Source: Erythrocercus mccallii (lineage: Eukaryota > Chordata > Aves > Passeriformes > Dicruridae). Taken from it: a stretch of DNA of 64,000 nucleotides. The notes under the pieces were generated by a model. That model was not told the origin of the DNA, ran no database searches, and saw only the letters and a list, made by a program, of their open reading frames with translations. Shown here in pieces: positions 1-13,700 of this stretch (positions within the stretch are counted from its first letter, which is position 1; every line of letters begins with the position of its first letter). The translations under genes were made by a program, and so were the position numbers. The stretch spans positions 124,001 to 188,000 of the forward strand of contig VZRG01000749.1 of the NCBI GenBank assembly GCA_013397435.1, in the 5' to 3' direction.

Positions 1-3000
1 ATTAAAGCACCTCCTTGAATAGAACAAAGAGTAGAATATTTAATTGCTCAAGATGGATCTTTTGATAAGAAATACTGCAGTGAAATGATGACATTTACTA
101 AGACTGCCCTCTTACACTGACAGCAGAAGTTAAAAGGGTGCTGTGGGAGACCATAAGCGAATGTGTTTATTTGTGTATGTGTAGATTTGGAGAGATAGAC
201 GGACAGACAGACAGACTAGTTCTGTAAGAGAGAGTATTTGACAGTTTAAAAGCTGTTTCAAAAATGTGGGGTAAAATCTTACCCTCAATTAAGGCAATGG
301 GCTTTCTGTCTTGAATGGGAGAAGGACTTCTTGCTGGTATTTAGACCTCCAGTGAGAGAGGCAGTTGCGTTTAGCTTTACCTGCCAGCTTTCAACTATGA
401 GAGTACTTGCAAAATCCAATTTTTAAATTTTTTTAAAGACACTGGACTATTCTACTCTTGCAAAAAAACCCCTCTGTGGGCTATGCTATTCTTCAAAAAA
501 AATTTCCCCTGGGATAGATATTCAGAAATCAATGGTAGCAACATCTCCTATTGTTCTAAAGATTTATTTTGAGATTGCCAGCTGTGATAACTTTGCAAGG
601 CAGTTCAATGCTTGAAAATAATTCTAGTTTAACAGTGAATGTGGCAAATAAAAATTGCAGATCAGTGTTGCTTAGGTTAAAGCCTCGGCAAGCTTACTGT
701 GTCTAGGAAGCTCAAGAAAGATTGAAACTTAGGAATTTTGCATGAAAAATTTGTATTATTCATGCACTGAATCAGTAAATGAGGTTACAATGCCACAGGT
801 GTATTGACTCTCACACAAGAATTATAATCAATGGTTATTATAATTTTTCCTGGATTTGTGCAAGGATAAAGCAGCTCAGCAGCTTTTTCAAACTTCAGCA
901 GTTGTGATGAGATGCTGAAGTTTGCCCTCGTGGAAACTGCCAAATAGTCACAGGAGTGAACTGGAAGACTTTTCTGGGTGACTACTGGTTGTGCCACATG
1001 GATGTTGAAAGCTTCTCAAGGACAAAGAGTTTTTGGAGGGGCTTCCAAACAGGATGGCCCTCGATCCTGGAAAACATTCTGTAGCCTGGCTTGCAGCTTG
1101 CTTGCACCCACGTTGCTCAGGTGGCAACTTTCCAGTCTGAAAAGCTCATGGCCCACCACAGTCTGAGTTGTCTCTCAGGAATTCAGCCTGACTCAGCATG
1201 GTTTCCCCCTTATGGTCAGCAGTCTCATGAGAGTTGAAGAGCCAGAAGGCAGAGGAAAAGAGAAATAAAGGTGGCTGGTGGTGTTAGGCTTTAGGGCTGA
1301 AGGTGGGTGCCAGGGCAGTTGTCACAAATGCATAACTTTTTCCACAAGGAGCTCAAATCTGAAGATACATTCAACTGTGGGATGAAAAGTTGCAGTGAGC
1401 TCTGTAGCCTGTACTGGTCATGTCCTATCTTCATTTCTGGACCTTCTCCAGAGCAGTCTCTGGCCACACAGCCACACTCAAGCACTGATGCCAAAGGCTT
1501 GCCTCCAGGAGAGAAACACATGCTTGTAAGTACACATTGCTGCTCCTGTTTGACGTCACCAAGTCTATTAGATAACACCATTTCTGTGGTAAACCCGTAT
1601 CAGCCAGCTGTGATTTAAGGAGCTTTACTCTCCTTTTGCTATGACTACCATTTAAGGGTGTGAGCAACTCCATTCCCTGGAAATGTGTGGAAATGGCTGG
1701 TCCAAGGCACTCGGTCCACAGTGCAGATGCCAGCAGCTGGACTCCAAATTAATGATTGCTTTTGTGTAACTGTTCTGCTTTGGGCTTTATCTAGATCGTT
1801 GTGGTGATTTCTCCTGTCACCTTTTTTAAGGTGAAACATTAGTTAGATGCTTCTCTGTGGTGACTGTCAGCTTGTGTTTCTCTTCTGCTTCTATTTGCAA
1901 ACACTGATTCGGGCACCATTAAATTATAAAAGAGGCAAGTATTAGAAATGGAAGGATTTTAATGTATTAAGAGAAAGGCACTTTACTGATAATAGTTTTG
2001 AAGAGCCTACCACTTGTATGAGTTACACAGAGAAAAATAAATTGCTACCATAAAATGCAGAAGGCTGAAAGGTGCTTTTAGTCCAGAAATCAGATTCACG
2101 TAAAAGAATATTAGCCTTTGGTTGTCTGCGCCAAGTTTTTGTCCTCATATTCATTTTACTGAAGGATGAAGCATTAGCTAGTGAACCTGAGCCTGACAAC
2201 TTTGCCAGTCTCATCCATCAACAGCAGCAGACACATGAGAGGGTAAGACCAGCCCAGGAAAGTAATTTGCAGTCTGAGTACAGGCACTCTGACACCTGGG
2301 CAGGGTTTCAGTCTAGAACTGACTGTAGAGTAGGAGCCTACATGTGCAGCAGCGTTTAAGTCTTGTGTTGGTGTGAGTCCAGCTGATGTTCACAGTGCAG
2401 CCTGGGGGGTGATCCCGTGGAGCAGAGATCTGAAGGGTCTATTTTAGGGGCCCCTATACAGGCCCCTGGGGCTGGCTCTCTGCAGGCTATGTTGAGACCT
2501 TAAATACCTGGTGTGTCTGTAGGACCCTTGATCTCCACAAATCTCATGAGATGCATACATGTAATTTGTTGCTCCCATCTCCCACCTGTGTGGGGGCTGT
2601 GGATCTGTGTCCTGCAGCCTGTTTTCTTGCATATGGAAAACCGGATCCCAACTACTTTGTGCAGTGTGGTGTGTGACAGTAGCCTTGACAGATGCTGCTG
2701 GCAAGATCTCTGTCCCTAGGTCTCATGAAATGCACACTTCTTTATGTCTTAAACAGCTCCAGTTGCTCTGGCAATCAGTTTTCCCTCTTTTCCTGCTTGG
2801 GAATAAAGGACACCTTCCAAACCTACATCCTGAGAAAGCAAAACACTGGACTACCTGGCCTCATCCCCAACATGGCATTGGCACATGGGATGGCATGGAC
2901 AGGAGGCAGGCTCACTGCTTGGATGTTGTGAGCAGACTTTCTTCCTATGTGTCTTCAGAGGTGGAGGGCTGAGAGCTCTGTGTCCAGCTTGCAACAAACT

Positions 3001-6000
3001 CAGTATGAACCAGTGTGTGAGTGTCTGCTTTCTTGTCTCAAACAAACTAACTGGTGTAGCTGGGAGAGTGAACTGAGGCAAGTAACAACTTTAGTCCCTG
3101 TCCTATCATACCTGAGATGCTGTGTGGTCTGTTGGGAAGTCAGTGCTAATTTTCTCCGTGGCCTTTTTTGTGAGTTTTGACTATTCCCTTTCCCTCTGAG
3201 AGCAGCTGTCTGATTTTCTGGCAGTCAGTGTACAAGTGGGAAGGGTAGAAATGGAGAGCAAGTACAAGTTATTATCAAAAACTTCTCAAAATCCTTAGGT
3301 CATTTGCACCTTATGTGTGAATCCTCATGGTCTTTGTTCTGCTGGAATTGATAGATGTTGACCCAAAATACTTTCAATTCCAAAGCTGCTGTCAGTAGTA
3401 CTTAAGTACACACCAATTATCTGTCTGAGAGAAAGCTGGAGAAGTATGTCTGGGTACAAAACCTCCACCACTCAGCCAGCAACACCGATCACAAGTGGTA
3501 TATAGGATGGGAGAACATCGGAGGCCCTGATACGAGGACGGGAACACAGGAGCTCCGCCATGCTCTTCAAAATGCTTTCAAGCTCTTCAGAAGTGCTTCA
3601 GAAGACTGGCAGCTTCAACCAGCATGGTATGTTTCAGGGGATTCAGAAATTCTGGTGAACATTGGAAAAATACAAAAGATTACCCTCTTTAATGTTATTC
3701 ATCATAGGCTGGCTGGGCTAAAGGACTAGACAGCAGAGTAAATTGGTGTGTTAACATCTGCAGAAATATGAGGTTGAAATGTCTTCTACTCTTGAGTGTT
3801 CAGCATACCAATTTTCAAGAGTCTTTTGGAAGCACTAGTGAATATATGCTCAAAGAAGCACTAAATCCTCTGCTGCAGATGGGGAGCAGAGGCCTGAAGA
3901 TTCCATTGTTTAGTGAAGACCATGGAGCAGGCATAAATCCTGGACTGACTAAGGATCATTAATGCATCTACATCAGCATTGTAGTCCACTCAGAATTAAA
4001 CTTCTGAGTGAAACTCCTGCTTGTCCCCACCTCCAGGGACATGGTTACCACCAAGGAATCATGTTGGGTGGCATAGGCCACACTGCTTTCAGACGGACCT
4101 AACAAAGAGCGTGTGTTACTGTTTCTATTGCATGTCAGGTCCCCAGAGCCAAAGCTGGTCTGGAAAAAACACCTCAAACGTGAATCTCCTCCTCCTGTGT
4201 TTGCACTGTTTGCTAAGGGAGGCTGCCTCAGTATTCCCTAGCATCAGCACTGCAAGCTCAGGCTTTGAGCATGAAAGGCAAGGCAGACGTAATGAGATCA
4301 GCTAATGGCTGGTTGTTGGAAGCATAATGTCCCGTGACTTTGATCTTACTGAGAGATCACCAGCAGGCAAGTCTCCACTCAGAGAGTGCCAGTGCCATTC
4401 CTGCCAAAGCATGGGTTTCATGCTTAGCAGCTATGAAGAACCAGCTGATCTAGTTAAATTGCTTGAACAGAACATAAGCCACAAAGTACACAAATGAAAT
4501 TATAGTACGTTTCCTGGGTAAATGTTTTTTAATCATTAGGGAAACTAGAGCTCTGGTGAGTTAATAGGATGCAGAAAGATGATTTGCTGATTTGGTTTTG
4601 GTAGCCTGGAGCTGAAGTCAAGGAGTCTGGGGTTTAGCCATATTTCTGGCAGTAACTATTTGGTGAAAAGAAACCAACCCAAACCTAACTCCACTGATAC
4701 ATATTTGAGTATTTTAGCATGTTGTACCCAGATAATAAATTAGGTACATATATATTACATGATAGATCCTCAAAGAAGGAAAAATGTAATATGTCACCCA
4801 CCTCCTTGACTGATTGTTATGTCGTCTTGAATAAATGGTGCATAAGGAAACCTAATTACAGAAGCAGAACTGCTCTGTGTTTGGTGGATGTGGGGCATTC
4901 AATGTCCCTAACACAAGGCTCATGAGCAGGGATGGGCTTGGGGCAGAGGAATTAGCTGTCATTGGGCTGGAGCTAAAATCTTTTGGGAGAAGCAGCTTTA
5001 CTTGTACTGCTCATCATTTATTTCTCCATTTATAATGGGATGTTGTGGTCAGGAAAGTGGCTGATGTGCATTTGCTAAGCAGCAGCCACAAGGAAAAGAA
5101 ATTGGCTGCCTAGAACCAGAGTGGCTCTTTTCAGCAGCCAAAATCCAGTGTTAACAAAGGGAAGAAGGTTTTCAAAATTAAGGCTTCACTGACAACATTG
5201 GCAATGTTCCTGCTGACTTCAGGAAAACCAAATTTCACCCAAATCATCTAATACAATTGGGAACTTCTTGATCAAAGAGTATTTAATACTGACTGTGCCT
5301 CTGATGAGTGGACTTTCAGATCATGAGATTATGTTCTTTATTTAGTCTGTCAGTAACTGCTGTAATTTGTGTCCACACCTGCAATTTTGCTGTGATTTAA
5401 GCCTGTCCGTGCAGCAGTATTAATAGCATTGCTGGGAGAGAAGCCATGATAGGCAAGTCTGTCAGAAAGACTCCTCACAGAGCTTTGAGAACGTGGCTCT
5501 CTGTGATGCAAAGTGCTGATCCAATGCAAACATGCTGTGCTGGCTCAAAGTTATTCAAGAAACGCTGACATACATCAGTTTTCACAAGGAAAGTGTGTGC
5601 TGCATGGGTGTCCTCTGCCTTTCTGCTGCTAAAATGAAGTTAGAGTACAAGCATGATGTGAGTGCAAACCCCATCCCTTACGCTGATGGCTTACCTTTGA
5701 TGGAGATCCCTTTCTGGGGATCTGGCCAGGATCACATTGGGATTAACAGGGGTGGACCAGCACTGTCCAGAATGGAATCTGAGGATCAAAGCACCATGGC
5801 AACAGCTGCCATGAGCAGGACACTGCTGCCGGCTTCTTTTCCTCTTTCTCTTTTTTCTCAGTGTTTCTATTATTTTCTCATGTTTTTCTACCATTAAGAC
5901 CAGTTGCTAACTTGGTCTCCTTAGCAGGTTCTCAACTAATTGTCCTCAAGTAATTGTCCTATTGAATTTATGTAAGAATTTTAAATTAAGATATTGTCAT

Positions 6001-7766
6001 CTTACTAGCCCCTCAGTAGATTACCTGTCAGTGCACAGTAGTGTTATTGCAATCAATTCCACTGCACAAATAGTTGCACTACCCCTGAATTAACATACAA
6101 ACTCTCTGATAGAGAACACAGATGCAGTACACATTTATTTGTGCTTTAATTTTTACTGTCATTCAAAGCTATTCTAGGTTATAGAAGCCTGACAAGTGCA
6201 GAGGTGTGCTTTACTGTAGGGATGTACTTTAGTGCAGGGACTCCAGTATTTTCAGCAGTACCTCTGCAATACTCTTGCACTACAACCCGCCTTTTACACA
6301 TGATGAGTAATGTATTCCACTGCACATTTACATCTGAGGGGAGCCTTCCTTTAAATTTTGACAAATATGTAGGAAGGAAGTACAAACATATTGACTAGAA
6401 CGACTTCAAGTCCTCCTTAGCTGAAAACTTTATAAGCTGATAAGAAAGCACAAAATATTTAGTCAGCTCAGAACTCAAGCTCAAGTACCACAGCACATTA
6501 AAACACTTGGGGTCATCTAATGAGAAGTGGTTAAGCCAAAACTCCACACTAATGATGGAGTTTGTTTTGTATTTTCATTGAATATATATCAAATGCCTTT
6601 TGTGGTGCTTTTGTGTGCTGCTTTTTACCAGATTCCTGTCTGGGTATGAACTGCAACTACCACACAAACTATTCTCAAGGGTTTCTACTGGTCTTCTGCT
6701 TTTTGCCCTCCCTCCAAGGAGGAAACCCTGTAGTGGAGCATCATGTTATTCTCTTGCTCTGCTCTCTTGACTGAGTTTCAAATGAAACCAACAAAGCAGA
6801 CAGCATTATTCCTGAATTGTTTAGACCTTTACCCTTATGTTCTGCCTTTTTCATGTTTTCTGCTCGTGACTGCTGTGACACTGCAATACCCCCTCCGAGG
6901 AATGAGGTCACTGTTCTTCCAGGATCTGTTCTCATAAGCCATACTTCGATTTCTTATTACCATTTGACTCATGGAGAGCTTCCCTTCTATCATTAGGAGC
7001 AATGACTCCAGGTGAGGGTGAGCAGGGAAGCACAGTGTGTTGCAGGTTGTCTCGTGGCACATTAAACTAGAAACCCCATGTTGATGTGGTCTGGCCACTG
7101 GTGTTCATGTTGATGCTTCCCCAAGGGTTATGTAGGGGATGTCACTGCTCCTAATAGTCCAGGACCATTGGCCAGCATCTCATGTCAATAGTCTCTGAAT
7201 GCTCCTATCAGTCACCAAGTCATACAGAAGGAGAAATCTGTATCCATTTAATCTGTAAGCAGCTGCCTGACTCTATCTGCATGTGACGCAGATTTAAAAA
7301 GAGATTTAGGTTGCAAAGTTTAGCCCAAGCATGTTAAAGAGTATTTCTAACAGAAATAATTCCTTCTTTTCTCCAGTCAGCAAGGTTATTTTTTAAGATT
7401 TTGAATATAAAATCTGAAGAGTTTTAACCCCCTTTCTAGCTTTTAAAATGCCAGCACAGCTCAGATAAAGTGGAAGGGGAATGATAAATATGCTGTGTTG
7501 GTAAAAACACTGGAAACAACCTAAATTTAAATCTCCTTCTTGTTAGATTCAAATCAAGTATTTTGAGATATCCAGATCATTAATTAGTCTTGAAAATAAA
7601 AGCTTAGAAAATTGCATCACATGCTTACCGTGGCATTGGTATTTCCTTTAAGCTTCTTGAAAAATTAGCCTGTATTTTGAGAAGAAATTGTGAAATTGGG
7701 CTTATTTTCACTTGAAAAATAAGATCCTTTAAAAACATTGATTGCCTCATTATCATTCAAAAATGG
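1..7766. other. Unique non-coding DNA, no gene recognised
   Basis: Neither strand shows a recognisable protein or RNA gene. Open frames are short and have no family motifs. The block contains a short GACA microsatellite near its left end. It also contains a 107-codon frame without an ATG (3406-3729) that covers a small CpG cluster in otherwise CpG-poor DNA. A pyrimidine-rich stretch lies near 5835-5890. No CR1 or LTR signature was recognised here. Intergenic or intronic status cannot be decided from the sequence. Confidence 0.6.
198..216. repeat. (GACA)n short microsatellite
   Basis: The stretch consists of GACG followed by four consecutive GACA-type units, so it is a short tetranucleotide run. 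It is too short to imply function, but could be length-polymorphic. Confidence 0.75.
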
Positions 7767-7798
7767 CTCTCTCTGTGAATGACTCTCTCTGTGAATGA
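7767..7798. repeat. Perfect 16-bp tandem duplication
   Basis: The unit CTCTCTCTGTGAATGA occurs twice in immediate succession (7767-7782 and 7783-7798) with no mismatch. The identity of the copies suggests a fairly recent replication-slippage duplication. Confidence 0.9.
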
Positions 7799-8049
7799 AA
7801 GCCAGTTTTAAATGGAGTGTTCCGAAACATTAGAGTAATTATTGACACAAGAAAATAAATATTCACATACTGAAAAGTAAACAGGAAAGAAGAGCATTCA
7901 TTCTTTCCATGGAATAATTTAGCACATTCTTCAGTGGTAATTGGATGCACAAGCCAGTGTAACGCTGCACACACTGAGGTTTATCTCTGTGGAATGATTT
8001 TGAAACCATTACCTCTGTAGCAAACTCTGAGGTGCAGGATATGGAGGAA

Positions 8050-8070
8050 GGGAGGGAGGGAGGAGAGGGG
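8050..8070 (+). other. Canonical G-quadruplex motif
   Basis: Four G-runs, GGG-A-GGG-A-GGG-AGGAGA-GGGG, fit the classical pattern of four runs of at least three G with loops of 1-7 bases. Two loops are single bases, which usually favours a stable parallel fold. No promoter or gene was identified next to it, so any role is unknown. Confidence 0.8.
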
Positions 8071-9396
8071 TCATAAAGACAGTGTGTACACAGGGTGTAT
8101 TTTTGCTTCTGTGCAGGAGCTCTGGAGCATGTGTTCAGTGGGCTGAAAAATGACTCAACAGAAACATGAATTGTTTTACGGTTTGGGCAGCAATGCCAGT
8201 CATTTTAGTCTGAGTATGGAAGCTGTGCTTATCCTACTGAAATTCTGCTCTAGACCTTTCAAATATATGAATAATATCCACATATGGGCTTCTGCCTCAG
8301 CATGATGTTTCACTTCATTAATAGCTTCATTATCTTGCTAGCTCATGAACCTTTTTCAATGTTGAAGTCAGGAGTCATCATTTTTCTGTCAAACTGTCTG
8401 ATGTCTCTGCTTGGCTTGAGCCATTCACCTGCCTCAGACTCCTAAGATGGCACAGGCTCAGGACAGAAGGAGTCAGGGAACCTCCTCAGGTGGGAAGGGG
8501 TTAATTGCAGACCTGCAGATCATCTTTTGCAGAGCTATAGGACACAGACACCACTCTGCAAGGAGGTCCTTCTGCAGGTGCACTGCAGGTAGAGAGGGCT
8601 TTAACATTACTATAGGAGCCTGCACCTTTCCAAACACTAACACTAGCACATGGAGGAGCATTATGGCTGGGGCCCTTTGTTCAAAACAGATTTCTTTTCT
8701 TTTTTGAAAGAGTCTTAAGGGTTCAATGGCAATTTGTCCATCTGATCAAAGTGCAGCCATTTAGAGAACTGTGCAAAGCTTGATGTAAACTTGAAGCGTC
8801 TAGAGCAGGATTTTTGTTTAAGATAATATGGAGCTCAGTGGTTAGAGGTCTTCACGGTCCCAAGTTTCTTTGCTTTCTTTAACCCTTTATTTGAATCTAG
8901 GTCTTCCATGTTTTAGGTTGATCACCTGAATTGTTTGGCTATCAAGGGGTCAGAGGTTATCTGTCCTTCTCTGTGTCTTGCATTAAATGAAAAAAAGAAA
9001 AAAACCCCTCAAACTTGTTCCAGTGTGGAAGAGATCTGAATGCTGGTAACTTTCTTTTTAAACTGGAGTTTTGTTTTCTGGGAACTTGTGGCCTTCAAGC
9101 TCTTCAGTCTGGAATTTTATTAAGTTATATTTCAGCAAAGCAATCAAGCAAAGAATACCATTGAAGTTAATTTTTGCTGATTCTGTGGGTTAAAATACAT
9201 ATGGCCATGATGCATTTAAAACAAATATTTAAAATAGCTTTAATACAAAAGCAACTTTGTAACACTAAAAAAAAGTCAGGATATTCCACCACATAACCTA
9301 CAAAGACACTTGTCTCCTGGGAAGGGGGTCTTCTCCTGTATACTCACATCCTCCTTCTTTGGCAGGATCTAAAGGTAAATCCACTTGACTTCTCCA

Positions 9397-9415
9397 CAGC
9401 CTGGTAACCAGGCTG
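9397..9415. repeat. 8-bp-arm inverted repeat
   Basis: CAGCCTGG and its exact reverse complement CCAGGCTG are separated by TAA. It is a short perfect hairpin with no known role. Confidence 0.7.
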
Positions 9416-10749
9416 AGAGCTGGATCAGGCAGTGCTGGCATACGGCCCCCACCAACATCAGACATGAGGACATGCCTGACAAAAGACATCAGGGGTCAGA
9501 AAGGACTACACCCCTCATAGAACTGGGAAGACAAAACCAGAACTAACTTACATACAGATTTATAAACTTTTGCCATCAACTGACCACAACTTTTTGCATA
9601 AAAATTTATAGATACCCCCTGCCCTTGACTTTCATGAGACTGTTGTACGAAAGGGCTATCACTCAGAGATGCAGCAGTGTCTGCTCTAGCTGTCTCATGT
9701 AGCCCTCAGTCGCTCAAAAGAAGTGCTCAGACACCCACCTGACAGACGGATGCCATGTGACTACTCAGACACAGACACAGCTTCTGGCTGTGCTGCACAT
9801 CCATGGGAGGACAGGGGTCTAGCAGCAGGCAGGGCTGCCAGCCTGCGCTTTCTCGAGTACTTGTTTAGCAACAACTGAACTTCTTTTCTCACTTACACAG
9901 TAAGAATCAGTATGGGTTTGGATTGGCTGCGTTTGGGTAGACTTGAAGGGGAACTTTTCACATGTTTGAAATGCTCTGTCTGGGACAAGTTGAAACCACT
10001 TCAAGTCCCCAGACGTAGGAGAGTTGGCAGGGACTTTGTTGACACATCAGATTATATAAGCACTCGGCAGCTTTTCTGTGTGTGCATGGGTGTGTTGTGT
10101 ATGTGTAGGAGAAGAATAGCAGTGGTCCAGACCAGCGACCATGATGCACAGGCATCCCATAATAACTTCCATACACTGAACTGTCATCTTAAACTGCATG
10201 AGAAGGGAAGGAGTGGAGGACAGAGCCACAGCTTGGTTTTTACCTTCAGCAGAATTCCATTTTAATGTGTGTGGGTGGACCTGCCATTTAGTTAAATGCA
10301 ACACAGCTGAACTTGGTTCCCTCAGTTCTGGGCTGGTATCTCATCAGTTAGCTGGTCCTGGTGATAACACCCAATGGGAGCAGGATTTACACTGGCAGAA
10401 AAAGGGAAAAAGCTTCAGAGGTTGTGTCTTATGTTCACATCAGTGGAATTTTAGGTAAGCAAGGGAGGCAATTCCTGTCTAGGTCCCCAAACACAACGGT
10501 AAGCCTGCTCTGATGGCCATGTGCATGAGCTGGATCTCCAGGTCTGCAGGGAGGCTGACACATGGGATATTGGAATGTCCAGGGTGGAGACAGCACCTGA
10601 GTTTGAACTTCTTGGGCTTAGTTTCTTTGCAAATAAATAAGGATTTCTATTTATCTATCTCCCAGAATCATTGTGATTAAACGGCTTTGAAGGTGTTCAA
10701 AGGATTAGAGCATTAAAGCATTTTCAATGTGGAAATTACCATTCTGGGC

Positions 10750-10771
10750 TAATTCTCTGATAATTCTCTGA
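10750..10771. repeat. Perfect 11-bp tandem duplication
   Basis: TAATTCTCTGA occurs twice in direct succession with no mismatch. It is one of several small perfect duplications scattered over the window. Confidence 0.85.
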
Positions 10772-13700
10772 TAAAATCTTTGAGGATCAAATGGATGAAT
10801 GACTTAGGAAGATATTACAATGCTCTGAGAAACAAAACAAAGTGATGAGTCAAAAGCCTGGAAGCTCTTGAGAAGCCTTCCTTGGTGAAGCCTCCCAGAT
10901 TTTCTGTGGCAACTTGAGAGAAATCTGAGGTGTGGCCTTGCCTCAAAAGGGGTGATTGCATGGGCTGGTGATGGAGCTCATTCTCACATACCAGTACAAC
11001 CCAGACCACTCCTTTGACTCCTATCTATCAGGCAATGGATGTGCATTTAGGGCCAGACTTTCAGAGCTGGGAGCTGCCACAGTTGTAGGTGTAGGTATCC
11101 TGAAAACCAGGCCCTGGAACAGCTGAGCCCAAAGTACATGGGGGTGGCTGCTGGCTGCAGCAGGCCTTGGATGGGAAACCATGTGCTTGAAAGGAAGAAG
11201 AGGATTGAACTGAGAGCTGTCCTGTGGTGACCACAGTGCATGGGCCAGGAGAGACATTTTTGGAGCTCCTCAAGAGCAACCTGGTGCCACTGCTTTCCTC
11301 TGCACTGAGCCTTGGGCTGGTCTACATTGCCCGAGTGCCTGTCCTATCATTCAGCACACAGCCCTCATTCCCTCAGCTCTCCAGGGATCAAGCAGTCTGT
11401 CTCAGCCTTTGGCACTGTCGTGGCTCCTTTGAAAATCGAATGTGTGTTGAAAAAATAGGATCAACGTATGAGAGTAACTCACGCTATACTAACAGAAATG
11501 TCTCTGGCAGATATTCATATTGTCTAATTTTCTCTCCACTGTTGCAGAAAGAACCTAGGTAGTCATTTTAGGCCAAAGAAGCTAAATTGTCTGAAATGCC
11601 TAGCTCTGAATCTCTCTGTTCAGAGGTATAAGAGGTAGATAAAGTCCTCAAAAAACTTAAGAATTTTCCCGTACTCTCATACTACCTTCATGTACATTAA
11701 TAACCTACTGATTAATCTTTTCCTTGTATTTACTTTAAATGCTTTGTCAGTCTTGGATTAAATAGAGTGCAGAAGATTGAACTTGGTTTAAGGCCTTCTA
11801 TAAGCTTGTGTATGGCTTTTGCTACATAACTTGACTTTCCAAATGTAAAAGTGTCTGCAGCATTTATTCACAAAAGAAAATAAATTTGGGAGGAAGAAAG
11901 TTTTGGATTGAAGGTGTTATTTGTCCACAGTTCTCACAGACTTCTTAATTTGAAAAACTTACCAAAGGTCTTTATGTTACCCAGAAATTGTTGCTTGGCG
12001 GAGGTTGAAGGCATGTACCTATCTAGACAGACCCCTCACTTGGTAACTCTTTAGATTAATGAAAAACAGTTTTTAAATTTCCTCTCTTGTACACAAGTCA
12101 GAGAAACAGCAAAGTATTTTGGCATCCCTACTGTCTGTGGAGTAGTTTGGATACTCTTTACGTGTTTTTACGGAAGATTCTGGTTACAAATGTTTTTTGT
12201 AACTCTCAATGATTCCACCTAGCAATAAGGTCCTGTCAGCTTGACAAAGGCTCTGCTTTGAGTTGATTTGAAAAGAGGATGACCCTTAATGACTTGTTCA
12301 ACTTTCTCTCTCCCTCCTTGTGAAATGGACATTGTGAATAGCTCAGAGTCCAGGAAAACACATAATTTTTCTAAACTCATGAGGCTTGCAGCAGCCCTTC
12401 ACTAGCTTACTCGCCACACATCATACACAGCAGAGATGTTGTCCCTCTGCAATTCAGTGTCATCTTAGTCTGTCTTTGTATTGATTACATTTCACATTGT
12501 GTTCTACTTTAATAATCCTCTTTCTTCAGGATCTTGTGATTGTACAATAGCAGAGTTTATCCAGTCTTTTTTTTTTCACAGAACAGGGATTTTCTTGTCG
12601 TATTTGCACTGTGCTCAGGAGAGCTGAGCAAAGGGACCTAATTTCCATAATATTAATTTGTCTGTGCATTGAGAAAACAAAAGCAATGATAAATCTGCAC
12701 ATGTTAATTTTTTGTTTGGTTTTGAGGTTTTTTGTTCAGCAATCCCAATGATTTATGTAAGGAGTTCCTGGGCAAGGGGGAGGGAGATGCAGCCAGTGGT
12801 CTCAAGTTAACAGTGAGTCATAATGTATTGAGAAAGGATAATGCAAATGCTGGAAAAATAGAGGAGGAGACAAGATAGAGAAAAGTGTTTTCCTTGATAG
12901 GAAAGCTATTAAATATTTAGCTCAAAGCAGCAGACAGTATGTGTGCAGCTTCCTGGTATTTCCTGGAAAATCAAGAGTAAGAAAAAAGGAGGGTGTAAGG
13001 AGAATGCTAAGGGCTTGGAAAAGGGTTATACCTGGCTGAGGTGTGGAAAGCAAACAGGATGCAGATGTGTGCTCTAGAAAGCAAGAGCTGAAACAGGACA
13101 CCCCTTTCTATCAGACACAAAGTTCTTTGTTTTCCAGACCTTTTCTGTCAAGGAAAATTGCTTCTCCTGATTTCTCATACAAACCTTTCCTACCTCACTG
13201 GAGGGAAAGGTAGGTGACAGCTGCTGCCTGGGTAGATGCCACCAACTGAATCAGGGGCCACTGGAGCTGAAAGCATCCATGTTTAGAGCTTGTGCTAATT
13301 GCGTTTTGCTGTCTCTGCTCCCCCCAGAAAGATACACAGCCCAAACCAAGCACTGGTTCACTGGTGCTCAGTGCATGTCCTTCTTCCTAGAGCCAGTGTG
13401 AACCCAAGGCCACACTGCAGCTGGTACTGTGGTTGAGGGTGTCAAGGGCTGCTGCTGCAGCAGTTTCCAGTCATGTTGCTTCCTATAGGATTCCTGGGCA
13501 CAAGTGGGCATTCCTTGGTCTCACAAATTGCTTAGTGACCTCCTGCTTTCCCCTGCAGATTAGGCACTTGGTGTTCTCCCCTGCCTGCTCCACTGTGTAT
13601 CCTGTGAACAGGGCAGCCAGCCCATGGTGTGGAAAGCAGTGTTTTGTGTGATGAGAAAAGGTCTTGATCATTTTCTCTTTTATAAATTTTGTATAAATAT

